The notes: generated from the sequence alone by a model not told the origin. A stretch of DNA of 64,000 bases from Streptomyces composti (GCF_012034205.1 NZ_JAATEM010000017.1:62001-126000), one strand, 5' to 3'. Numbered from the stretch's first letter, positions 50,075 through 57,959 are shown. Program-made: numbers and translations.

Positions 50075-52139
50075 GGCCGGGTCCCACTCGCCGGATGCCC
50101 ACTGCCAGACCTCTCATCGTGGCGCTCCCCATCTGCACGTCGGAACGGTCGTTGCTGGTCAGGTGATTGACCGAGGATCTGAGCGACTCGTCGAGGGAGG
50201 ACTCGCCCGGATACCACCAGCCGGCGTCCGCCAGCACGACGTCCGGCGCGACGGAGTCGGAGATCCGGACCGTCATGCGCACCTCGCGCGCACCGGCCCG
50301 CGTGAACAGGGCCACCTCGTCGCCGTCCGTGAGACCCTCACGCTTGGCGGTGTCCGGGTGGACGGTCACCCGGGCCGCCGGGCGGCGGCGCGCGGTGGTC
50401 GGCAACTGGTGGAACTCGGTGTTGTAGAACCGGCGCGGGTGCGCGCTGGTCATCAGGTACGGCAGCTCCGGGTCCGGCGGCGGGGCCGGGCGGTGCACCG
50501 GGAACGGCTCGTAGCCCATGGCCTTCAGCCCGTCGTGGCGCAGATCGACCCGTCCGGACCTGGTCCTGAAGCCGCCGTCGCGGTACTTGCGGTACCGCTT
50601 CTCGTTGCGGATGTAGCCGATCTCGGTGAACTGCTCCCAGGTCAGCCCGATGCCGGACAGCTTGGCGTCCAGGGCGGCGCGCACCGAAGGGAAGAAGTGC
50701 CGGGCGAGGCCGAGCCGTTCGGCGAGGGCGAGGATGATCTCCTCGTCGGAGCGGCAGCCCTCCACGGTGGCGACCTTCCGCCGGGCCGCGATGTAGGAGT
50801 TGAACTCCACGATCTGGTCCCGCTCCAGCCAGCTGGAGACGGGCAGCACCACATCGGCGTACCGGGCCGTCGGCGTCAGGAACATGTCGCAGACCACGAC
50901 CAGGTCCAGCTTCTCCAGCGACCTGCGCACCAGCTCGGTGTTCTCGTGCGAGGCCAGGATGTTGCTGCCGAAGAGCAGCAGGGAGGTGACCGGGTACGGC
51001 GACCCGGTGACGACGGCCCGGTGCAGGTCGCCCGGCGCGACCCAGCCGGACATCGACAGGATCCGGTGCCGGTCGCCGCCGATCCGTTTCCTCGCCTGCT
51101 CCTCCGGGAGCAGGTCCGAGCGGGGGAAGGCCCGCCGGCCCTCGATCGGCATGGGCTCCCAGATCACGTCGCCGCCGGGGGCGTCGAGGTTGCCGCAGAG
51201 CGCGCAGAGCAGGGCGATGGCGCGGTGGGTGTCGAAGGAGTTCTCGTTCTGCGACAGCCCGGTGCCGGCCTCGATGCACGCCCGGGAGGCGGTGGCGTAG
51301 GCGCGGGTCGCCCGCCGGATCAGCTCCGGCTCGAGACCGGTGATCCCCGCGACCCGCTCGAGGTCGTACTCCCGTACATGCTCGGCGAGTTCGTCGAACC
51401 CCGTCGTGTACTCGGCGACGAAGTCACGGTCGTACCAGCCCTCGTCGACGACGAGCTTGATCATGCCGAGCGCCAGCGCGCAGTCGGTGCCCGGCCGGAC
51501 GGGGAGGTGGAGCTCGGAGCGGGCGGCGGTCCGCGTCCGCCGCGGATCGACGGTGATCACCCGGCTGCCGCGTTCCACGGCCCGCAGCAGCTTCACCCCG
51601 ATCACGCCGTCGGAGTGCGTGTCCGGCTTGTTGCTGCCCCACAGCAGCACCACCTCGGGGTCGCCCTCGTAGTCGCAGAAGGTGAAGGCGCCGTAGGTCA
51701 TGATCGAGGCCATGACCCGCGGGTAGAAGCACACATGCGCGGGCCCCACCACATTGGGCGTGCCCAGCGCGTTGGCCAGCCGGAACACCCACTCCTGGTA
51801 GTTGCGGTCGGTGCCCTGGCCGAGTGCCACCGACTCCGGTCCGTGCCGGGCGATGGTCTCGGTCAGCCGGTGGCAGATCCGGTCCAGGGCCTCGTCCCAG
51901 CCGATCGGCTCGAAACTGCCCGAACCGCGTGGCCCGGTGCGCGCCAGCGGTGTGGTGAGCCGGTCCGGGCTGTGCAGCAGATCGAGCGAGGCCTTGCCCT
52001 TGATGCAGAAGTAGCCCTCGCTGGTGGGGTTGTCCGGGTCGCCGTGGATGGCGGTGGGAACACCGTTCTCCAGGTCGATGAGGGCGCCGCAGCCGCCGTG
52101 GCACATCCGGCAGACGGACTTCATCCGGGTGATCGTCAC
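50067..52139 (-). CDS. Molybdopterin (bis-MGD) oxidoreductase
   Basis: A 690-residue DMSO-reductase-family enzyme. The N-terminal [4Fe-4S] site is C10-x2-C13-x3-C17 with C45 (CRMCHGGC, FCIKG). ALGQGTDRNYQEWVFRLANALGTPNV and GPAHVCFYPR follow, with C137 as candidate Mo ligand. EVVLLWGSNKPDTHSDG, the central VLPVSSWLERDQIVEFN and a C-terminal molydopterin-dinucleotide-binding domain (RFYNTEFHQLPTTARR, VTVHPDTAKREGL, NHLTSND) complete it. No Tat signal: cytosolic. Family members include catechol dehydroxylases and pyrogallol transhydroxylase. GTGA overlap with BtrH copy 4. A reductive dehydroxylation of a catechol intermediate is the leading idea (inference). Confidence 0.9.
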   Translation of the reverse strand: MTITRMKSVCRMCHGGCGALIDLENGVPTAIHGDPDNPTSEGYFCIKGKASLDLLHSPDRLTTPLARTGPRGSGSFEPIGWDEALDRICHRLTETIARHGPESVALGQGTDRNYQEWVFRLANALGTPNVVGPAHVCFYPRVMASIMTYGAFTFCDYEGDPEVVLLWGSNKPDTHSDGVIGVKLLRAVERGSRVITVDPRRTRTAARSELHLPVRPGTDCALALGMIKLVVDEGWYDRDFVAEYTTGFDELAEHVREYDLERVAGITGLEPELIRRATRAYATASRACIEAGTGLSQNENSFDTHRAIALLCALCGNLDAPGGDVIWEPMPIEGRRAFPRSDLLPEEQARKRIGGDRHRILSMSGWVAPGDLHRAVVTGSPYPVTSLLLFGSNILASHENTELVRRSLEKLDLVVVCDMFLTPTARYADVVLPVSSWLERDQIVEFNSYIAARRKVATVEGCRSDEEIILALAERLGLARHFFPSVRAALDAKLSGIGLTWEQFTEIGYIRNEKRYRKYRDGGFRTRSGRVDLRHDGLKAMGYEPFPVHRPAPPPDPELPYLMTSAHPRRFYNTEFHQLPTTARRRPAARVTVHPDTAKREGLTDGDEVALFTRAGAREVRMTVRISDSVAPDVVLADAGWWYPGESSLDESLRSSVNHLTSNDRSDVQMGSATMRGLAVGIRRVGPGRG

Positions 52140-53176
52140 TCCGCCTCACCCGCCCGTTCGGCCGCGACGGCGAACAGCCGCTCGTACAGGCCCTGTTCGG
52201 CCTCCGCGGTCTCCGCGAGGAGCCCAGCGACGGTCCCGAGGACGCGCCGCCCCCGCTCGTCGTTCCCCGGGTAGCCCATCAGCAGGTCGGTCGCTTCCTC
52301 CCAGCGGCGGCGCACCTCGCCGAAGCCCTCGACGAGCGGGTCGAGCGCCGCGTCACCGGTGCGCTGCCGGGCCTCGTGCAGGAAGTCCCGGTACAACGTG
52401 CGGAAGTTGGCGCCCCCGGTGCCCGCGAACCGCCAGAAGCGGCCCACACCCGGCACCGACTCCCGCGCGTCCGCCAGGGTCTCGCCCCACTCGGCGATCT
52501 CGGCGGCCAGCGTGCGCAGGGCGCCGAGGCCGCGCCGCGGCCCGTGATCGCGCGACATCCGCCCGGCGGTGTCCCGTACGGCCGACCAGATCTGCTCCCG
52601 CAGCACCGCGTCGGTGTCCGCGAGCAGCCGGTCGGGGAGCCGCTCCACATACATCTGCCAGTGCGGCGACGGCAGGAACCCCTCGTCCGATGCGCGGGCC
52701 CGGCGCAGCGACTCCTCGGGCAAGGTCTGCGCCCCGCCCTGCTGCCCGGTGTCCACGACATGGGCGAGCGAGCCGTCCAGCCCGTACACCGCGATGCAGT
52801 GCGCGGAGAAGTGGCTGCGGGAGGAGAAGTAGTCGAGGTGGAAGATGTCGACGGACACCCCCACGACATGACCGGCCTCGAGCAGCTTCACCGCCTCGGC
52901 CCGCGCCGCCTCCCCGTCCGGTGCCCGCGACTCCCGCAGCTCCGCGCCGAGCGCGGCGCAGGCGTTGCGGGACAGCTCGGCCGGCCCGATCCGGCCGGTG
53001 AGCATGGGCGCGGTGCGGCCGGGCTCCGGGCCGTCCCAGTACTGCACGTCGATCCCCCGGCCCAGGCCGAACAGCATGGGCTCGGAGATGTCGGCACCGG
53101 CGTGGTGCAGCATGTTCCGCAGGGTGGACGTCTCACAGTGGACGCCGGGCCGGGGCTGGAATGTCGCCAAGCGCAT
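52136..53176 (-). CDS. BtrH-type papain-like protein 4
   Basis: A 346-residue BtrH_N-type protein. Nucleophile C14 (GVHCETSTL), FGLGRGIDVQYW and His H126 (SHFSAHCIAVYG) with VVDTGQQGG following are intact. The C-terminal domain keeps GTGGANFRTLYRDFLHEA, a variant of the GTGGGLFR motif. The ATG at 53176 with GGGAAG in front is preferred over a TTG at 53188. It is the first gene of the tightly coupled block that runs to the carbamoyltransferase. Probable acyltransferase. Confidence 0.8.
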   Translation of the reverse strand: MRLATFQPRPGVHCETSTLRNMLHHAGADISEPMLFGLGRGIDVQYWDGPEPGRTAPMLTGRIGPAELSRNACAALGAELRESRAPDGEAARAEAVKLLEAGHVVGVSVDIFHLDYFSSRSHFSAHCIAVYGLDGSLAHVVDTGQQGGAQTLPEESLRRARASDEGFLPSPHWQMYVERLPDRLLADTDAVLREQIWSAVRDTAGRMSRDHGPRRGLGALRTLAAEIAEWGETLADARESVPGVGRFWRFAGTGGANFRTLYRDFLHEARQRTGDAALDPLVEGFGEVRRRWEEATDLLMGYPGNDERGRRVLGTVAGLLAETAEAEQGLYERLFAVAAERAGEAE

Positions 53177-53440
53177 AGGGCTTCCCAATCGCGCGGTGCG
53201 GAAGTGCGGTGACGGGGGCGGGTGGTGAGGGCGGGGCCCGGGACCGTTTCCGGGCCGGGGCGGTGGCCTGGGCCGGTTGGCGCCCGGGCGGGCCGGTGAC
53301 CGGGCCGGCCGGTGCCGAGGCGGGTCGGCCGGCCACGGTGACGGGGGCGGACCGGCGGGCCCGCACCTGCGGCGAGGCCCGGAGGGGACCGTGGGCGAGG
53401 CGAGTGCGGTGCCCTTGCCCTGGCCGGCGCGCCCCCGCGC
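53177..53440. other. GC-rich intergenic gap between TrpB-like and BtrH4 genes
   Basis: 264 bp of very high GC with G-runs on the plus strand. A small hairpin (GGCCCGG at 53235-53241, CCGGGCC at 53250-53256) is present. On the minus strand it could hold a terminator for the TrpB-like gene or a processing site; I see no convincing -10/-35. It is the largest gap inside the cluster except the regulator-TrpB gap. Confidence 0.4.
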
Positions 53441-54769
53441 CTACGTATCGACCTGGGCCTCCCGCGTATCGCCCAGGACCTCGTGATAGCCCTGCAGGTC
53501 GAGGAAGCCGGCGCCGCTGGCCAGCACGACGATCACCGGTTCCCGCCGTTCCGTGCGGGCCTTTGCCGCCACCTCCACGGCCGCCGCCACCGCATGACTC
53601 GCCTCCGGGGCGAGCAGCAGACCCTCGGTCTGCAGCAGGAGACGGCCGGCCTCCAGGGCGGTGCGCTGGTCGAAGGCGACGGCGTCCAGGACGCCCTCGT
53701 GCCGCAGCAGGCTGACCAGGGCGGAGCTGTGGTGGTTGCGCAGGCCGCCCACATGATTGGGCGGCGGGATGAAGTCCTCACCCATGGTGTAGCCGAGCAC
53801 CTCCGGCGTGAAGCCGCCCAGGTCGGTGCGGCCGTAGGCGTAGACGCCCTGCGTGAGCCGGGGGGCCGCCGTGGACTCCGCGGCGAGGAAGCGCAGATCC
53901 GCTCCGTCCGCCCTGGCCCTGAGGTGGGGTCCGACGAGTCCGCAGAGGTTGCTGCCGCCGCCGGAGCAGGCGATGAGGTGGTCGCCGCGCCCCTCCACGC
54001 CCAGCTCCTCGCCGTGCTCCGCGAGCTGCGCGGTCACTTCCAGGCCGAGCAGGGTCTGGTGGAGGTAGACGTGCGGCATGCCGCTGCCGGCGAGGTAGGC
54101 GGCGCCCGGCAGGCCCAGGGCGTGCTCGATCGCGTCACTGATCGCGGTGCCGAGGCTGCCGGGGTGGCCGGGCGTGTCCTGCAGGATCTTCCGCCCGATC
54201 GCGGTGCGGAGCGACGGCGAGGGCTCCACCTCGGCGCCCAGCAACTCCATGTAGTGCCGCCGGTAAGGCTTCTGCTCCAGCGAGCACCGCACCATGAAGA
54301 TCTCGGCCCGCAGTCCGAACATCTTCGCCGCGAGCGCGACGCTCATCCCCCACTGCCCCGCACCGGTCTCGGTGACCAGGGTGGTCCGCCCCTCCTCGGC
54401 CGCGTAATGGGCCTGGGCGATTGCGGTGTTGAGCTTGAAGCTGCCGGTGGGCAGCACGTCCTCGCGCTTGAGGTAGATCCTCGCGCGGGTGCCGAGGTGC
54501 TGCTCCAGGCGGCGCGCCCGGTGCAGCGGCGTGGGCCGGCCGCACTGGCGCAGCCGTTCCATGACGGGCTCGGGTATCGGGATCCATTTCTGGTCCGTAC
54601 CGTTCTGCTCGATCAGAATCCGGGGCCGGACCTTCTCGGCGATCTCCGCAGCACTGGGGCTCCCGGAATCCCGCACCTCGGGCACGGGCCCCGGAAGATC
54701 AGGCAGGAAGTTGTACCACTGTCCCGGCATCTCCGGTAACGCGGAATCACTCTGAGTCGTGGATATCAC
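53441..54769 (-). CDS. TrpB-like PLP synthase (serine beta-replacement)
   Basis: A 442-residue tryptophan synthase beta-type enzyme, nearest to the TrpB2 group by pattern. The PLP lysine is K112 in PTGSFKLNTA, where TrpB normally has GSHK (His to Phe). The catalytic Glu is in VTETGAGQWG, and the phosphate site is CSGGGSNL. No trpA is nearby. TrpB enzymes make aminoacrylate from serine and add a carbon nucleophile, so an electron-rich phenol could replace indole; that would explain serine-derived carbons in pyrrole-2-carboxylate units. GTG start at 54769 (ISTTQSDSA); codon 11 is TTA, a bldA-type control codon. It is the first biosynthetic gene after the regulator. Confidence 0.87.
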   Translation of the reverse strand: MISTTQSDSALPEMPGQWYNFLPDLPGPVPEVRDSGSPSAAEIAEKVRPRILIEQNGTDQKWIPIPEPVMERLRQCGRPTPLHRARRLEQHLGTRARIYLKREDVLPTGSFKLNTAIAQAHYAAEEGRTTLVTETGAGQWGMSVALAAKMFGLRAEIFMVRCSLEQKPYRRHYMELLGAEVEPSPSLRTAIGRKILQDTPGHPGSLGTAISDAIEHALGLPGAAYLAGSGMPHVYLHQTLLGLEVTAQLAEHGEELGVEGRGDHLIACSGGGSNLCGLVGPHLRARADGADLRFLAAESTAAPRLTQGVYAYGRTDLGGFTPEVLGYTMGEDFIPPPNHVGGLRNHHSSALVSLLRHEGVLDAVAFDQRTALEAGRLLLQTEGLLLAPEASHAVAAAVEVAAKARTERREPVIVVLASGAGFLDLQGYHEVLGDTREAQVDT

Positions 54770-55036
54770 GTTCCCCCGCTTCGAAAGTCGGAAGCCATCG
54801 TACGAGCGCACTCGAACACGACACAACATTCCGGCCGACGGCCGCGATTTCTGTCGGCCCTATTCGGGCCTATGACGAGAGCCCCGGTCACGGGGGCCGC
54901 TTTTCCGTTCCGCTCGGAAACCGGAACAGGAAACGCCAGGAATCAACGAGACGACACACCATTGAGCACAGCCTGCCGGCGCCGCCGGAGCGACGGAAAT
55001 CAGCCCCGGCAACCGGCGTCCGAAAGGGCCGTACGA
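54770..55036 (-). promoter_or_regulatory. Regulator-TrpB intergenic region, probable cluster promoter
   Basis: 267 bp with lower GC than the genes. It has an imperfect inverted repeat with arms TTCGAA (54780-54785) and TCGAA (54812-54816). Read on the minus strand the upstream arm is GTTCGAGTG, close to a StrR half-site (GTTCGACTG), but the second half is not at the StrR spacing. Two short hairpins lie at about 54858-54872 (GGCCC/GGGCC) and 54881-54897 (GCCCC/GGGGC). This is the likely place for the main cluster promoter and regulator binding; not proven. Confidence 0.4.
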
Positions 55037-56263
55037 CTAGGCGCCAGCTTCCCTGGAATGCAGCCGTTCCGTCAATGATTCGGCCAGCAGCTGCCAGCTG
55101 ACCGCCTGATGCCGGGCCAGTTCCGCGATCACCGGTGCGCAGTGGATCGGCAGGCTGCCGGCCATCGCCGCCCAGTCGTGCGGCTGAGCGGCCGAGGCGT
55201 CCAGCGTCCGCAGCAGCCTGCGGCCCACCTCGGTGAACCGCAGGGAGGGATCGGCCCGCAGCCGCCGGATGGCCAGCTGCAGGTCCGGGCACACGGGCTG
55301 CACCCGGGGGACCCTGGGGGGACGGGGACGCCGGACGGCCGCGGCAGCGTCGGCACCGGCGGCGCGAGCGGGCCCGTCGTCCCGGACGCTCGCGGCATCG
55401 ACCGGCGGGGAGTCCCCGGGCCGGGCCGCACCGGGCCGCACAGCACCGGGCTGCATCGCACCGTTCCGCGCCTCACCGTTCGACGCGTCACCGTCTGGCG
55501 CCTCACCGTCTGACGCTTGACCGTCTGGCGCTTGACCGGACCGCGTCGCGCCGGGCGCGTCGTCCGGTTCGCCCTGTCCGGCGCGCACGCGCCTGCGCGC
55601 ATCCTTCGCCGTGGTCAGCGAGATGCCCGCGGCGTGCGCGACCTCGCGCGCGGAGGCGTCCGGGTGCTCGGCGAGGTACGCCATCGCGCGCCTGCGCGCC
55701 TCCCCGGCCATCAGCGGATAGGCCACTCCGTCCCGGCCGACGCGGACGGTGGTCGGGTGCGGAAGTTCCGCAGCCGCCCTCCTGCGGAGCGCCGCGACGG
55801 TCTTGTCCGACAGACCGACGATCCCGGCCAGGCGCCGGTTGGACCACTCCGGGAAGTCGGCCAGCATCTGCAGCGCCGCGGCCTTGCGGTCGGCGAGCGT
55901 GAGCGGCAGTCCATGGCTGCTGTTCAGCTTGACGGCGAGGACGAAGGCCTCCCGCTCGTCCCCGTTGAAGAGGACGGCGCTGATATGAGTGGCACCGCTG
56001 CGCTGCACGGCCCGGAGCCGGTGCACCCCGTCGATGACGGTCATCGATTTCCGGTGCACGACGATCGGCGGCAGATCGGAGCAGACCTCGGCGAGCGCAT
56101 TGATGTGCCGCGGATCCTCTCCGCCCGTACGAGGCGAGCCCGCGACCAGGATGCTGCGGATCGGTACCCGGGTGACTTCCGACAGGAGCCCGCCGAGGTA
56201 CGAATCCGGACAGCGAAATCGGTGTTGCAAGGGTTTCCCCGCGGAAACCGGGGCGTGGCCCAT
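55037..56263 (-). CDS. StrR/ParB-type pathway activator
   Basis: A 408-residue regulator of the StrR/NovG/KasT type. The ParB-like N-terminal domain shows PIVVHRKSMTVIDGVHRLRAVQ, FVLAVKLNSSHGLPLTLADR and the HTH WSNRRLAGIVGLSDKTVAALRRR. A second HTH-like segment (DASAREVAHAAGISLTTAKDARRRV) follows. An unusual linker of short degenerate repeats (QAPDGQASDGEAPDGDASNG) at about 230-290 joins a C-terminal domain. Such proteins activate aminoglycoside and glycopeptide-type clusters. ATG at 56263. It is the first gene of the minus-strand run and is separated from the next gene by the likely promoter region. Confidence 0.88.
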   Translation of the reverse strand: MGHAPVSAGKPLQHRFRCPDSYLGGLLSEVTRVPIRSILVAGSPRTGGEDPRHINALAEVCSDLPPIVVHRKSMTVIDGVHRLRAVQRSGATHISAVLFNGDEREAFVLAVKLNSSHGLPLTLADRKAAALQMLADFPEWSNRRLAGIVGLSDKTVAALRRRAAAELPHPTTVRVGRDGVAYPLMAGEARRRAMAYLAEHPDASAREVAHAAGISLTTAKDARRRVRAGQGEPDDAPGATRSGQAPDGQASDGEAPDGDASNGEARNGAMQPGAVRPGAARPGDSPPVDAASVRDDGPARAAGADAAAAVRRPRPPRVPRVQPVCPDLQLAIRRLRADPSLRFTEVGRRLLRTLDASAAQPHDWAAMAGSLPIHCAPVIAELARHQAVSWQLLAESLTERLHSREAGA

Positions 56264-56831
56264 CGTGTTTCCTTCCTCCCCTTCAGACTTCCGGCGGACC
56301 TACCAGGGTTGTGACGCATCCGGACACGGACGAGTCAGGCAGGGCGGCGAACCGCAGTCCGAGGAAAGGGAGAGCTGTTCCGGGTGGTCGCAAAGCTGTG
56401 GAACATCGTGTCTCCCCCATGACCCAATGCCGAGAACCGACGACTCTGACACCCTGCCAGGAGGACGAGGCCGGCGCAAGGTTTGCGTCCAGCACTTCTT
56501 CCGGAAATGGGATCACCCCTATTGATCATTGATCAAGGTACCCGCCCGGAAATAGAAAGGGAGCCGACGATTCCGCCCCTTCACCGACGATCGTCCTCCG
56601 CGGCGCCTTCGGACTCATCGCTCGCCCCCGGACATGGAGAAGCACGCGCGGCCGCAAGAATGCCTTTCAGCCAATTTTCCTGACCGATTCAATGACGACC
56701 CGGTCAATTGAGTATTCAAAGAATTGGGAGCGCTCCACCATCGGACCGGTGAGCCCGCACCCGCACCCTCCCCCTCGGCGTCCAACGAGCTGATGGGCTC
56801 GCCCGGCTCGCCTCTCAGCCCACACCGAAGT
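56264..56831. other. AT-richer intergenic region at the cluster border
   Basis: 568 bp, visibly less GC-rich than its surroundings, without a convincing gene. It contains the direct repeat TTGATCATTGATCA (56522-56535) and CCGGAAAT twice (about 56500 and 56549). It must hold the promoter of the regulator gene. Short frames here have poor codon use and no ribosome-binding sites. The base composition could mark an insertion border of the cluster. Confidence 0.5.
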
Positions 56832-56856
56832 CCCCGACCGCGATGCGCGGTCGGGG
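56832..56856 (-). terminator. Hairpin terminator of the coiled-coil gene
   Basis: Perfect 11-bp arms CCCCGACCGCG (56832-56842) and CGCGGTCGGGG (56846-56856) with a 3-nt loop, starting 14 bp beyond the minus-strand stop at 56871. A strong candidate terminator. Confidence 0.75.
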
Positions 56857-56870
56857 GTTGCCTCTTGCGG

Positions 56871-57692
56871 TTACTGCCCCCTGTCGTCCTGACCGGCGGG
56901 TGCGGCCCGGTCGTCGATGACGACGTGGACGGGGTCTGCTCCGTCTCCCCGGTGGGGGCGGGTGACGATCTCCTGGACGGTCTCGGTGAGCCGCCCGTGC
57001 AGATGGGCGGCGATGGCCCGGGTGCCCGCGTCGCCGGCGGTGTGACTGACTCGGTGGAGACGGGTCAGCGCGGCGACGAGGCTGGGGCCGGAGACCTTGG
57101 CGAGGATCGTCCCCGCGGCGTCCTGGACCTCGGCAGGCAGGTGGAAGTGCTGGTCCTGACCGGCATGCTTGACCAGGAACTCCCACGTGTCGCGGTGGGC
57201 GTGGAGGGTGGCGGCGGAGATGCCGGCAGCGGCGCGGAGCACCTCCAGGTCCTGTTCGCCCTCCGGTCCCGGACGCGGTTCCGGGTCGGGGGCCGGTTCG
57301 GGCGGGACGTCGTCCACGGCAGGCGGTGGCGGTGGCGGCGGCGCCACCGGTGCGGGGTCCTGTTCCGGCACCTCGGTCGCCGGCGGCGGAGCGGTGCGCA
57401 GTCGCCCTTCGAGGCGGTTGATGGCGCCACGGATGGCGACGAGTTCGCTGCCGATGCCGGCGAGGGGCTCGGTGACGACCTCGCCGGTCCGGTCGAGTGC
57501 GCTGCGGGCGACGGCCCGGATATCCGCGAGACCGCTATTGATGGCGGCGGTGGCGTCCTGCTCCCGGATCTGACTGATGGCGTGCTGCTGATTCTCGACT
57601 TGCTGCTTGAGGGTGGCGAGGTCAGTGGCGAGATTCTTGAGTTGCGCGGCGATCTGCTCGAGTCGAGCCCTGTCTGCACTGCCGAACGGCAC
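56871..57692 (-). CDS. Coiled-coil hypothetical protein (273 aa)
   Basis: An N-terminal coiled coil (RLEQIAAQLKNLATDLATLKQQVENQQ, about 10-36) is followed by a second helical segment, then a Pro-rich linker (APVAPPPPPPPAVDD), then a C-terminal helical domain with HRDTWEFLVKHAGQDQHFHLP. GTG start at 57692 with AAGGGGGG in front. I do not recognise a family beyond similarity to Streptomyces hypotheticals near plasmid-like genes. No membrane segment. Confidence 0.72.
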   Translation of the reverse strand: MPFGSADRARLEQIAAQLKNLATDLATLKQQVENQQHAISQIREQDATAAINSGLADIRAVARSALDRTGEVVTEPLAGIGSELVAIRGAINRLEGRLRTAPPPATEVPEQDPAPVAPPPPPPPAVDDVPPEPAPDPEPRPGPEGEQDLEVLRAAAGISAATLHAHRDTWEFLVKHAGQDQHFHLPAEVQDAAGTILAKVSGPSLVAALTRLHRVSHTAGDAGTRAIAAHLHGRLTETVQEIVTRPHRGDGADPVHVVIDDRAAPAGQDDRGQ

Positions 57693-57818
57693 ATTCCCCC
57701 CTTGCGGTCACCGGTGACCTTGAAAGGGTGATGTGCGGGGCAATATGTCGACAAGGGCGCAAATCGGCCACCGGGGCACGCCGAGGTGCGCAACCGGTCG
57801 CGGCAGTGCCCGCCGTGA

Positions 57819-57959
57819 TCAGTCCTCCGGGGACCCGTCGTCCGGCCGGTAGGACCTGTTCCAGGTGGCGCCGCAGCGGCACTGAGCGCTTTCGAGCAGC
57901 TCGCCGTCGTCGCCGACGCCGGTGACGTCCCAGATACGGACGTGAATGTGTTCACCCAT
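57819..57959 (-). CDS. 46-residue CxC-containing small protein
   Basis: ATG at 57959 is preceded by GAGGAG at good spacing. The sequence has an acidic N-terminal half (HIHVRIWDVTGVGDDGELLE) and CRCGATW near residue 27-33, a possible single-site metal or redox motif. It lies 126 bp upstream of the coiled-coil gene on the same strand. Codon third positions are strongly G/C, which supports coding. Function unknown. Confidence 0.6.
   Translation of the reverse strand: MGEHIHVRIWDVTGVGDDGELLESAQCRCGATWNRSYRPDDGSPED

Noticed and set aside
53177..53440. Extra small gene between the TrpB-like and BtrH4 genes
   Set aside because: Frames here lack starts with ribosome-binding sites, and translations are Pro/Ala/Gly/Arg low complexity.
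54250..54265. Second TTA codon in the TrpB-like gene
   Set aside because: The frame reads CCT TAC CGG (Pro-Tyr-Arg), so no TTA codon.
56311..56683. Small open frames in the regulator upstream region
   Set aside because: No ribosome-binding sites, poor codon use and no recognisable sequence; treated as non-coding.
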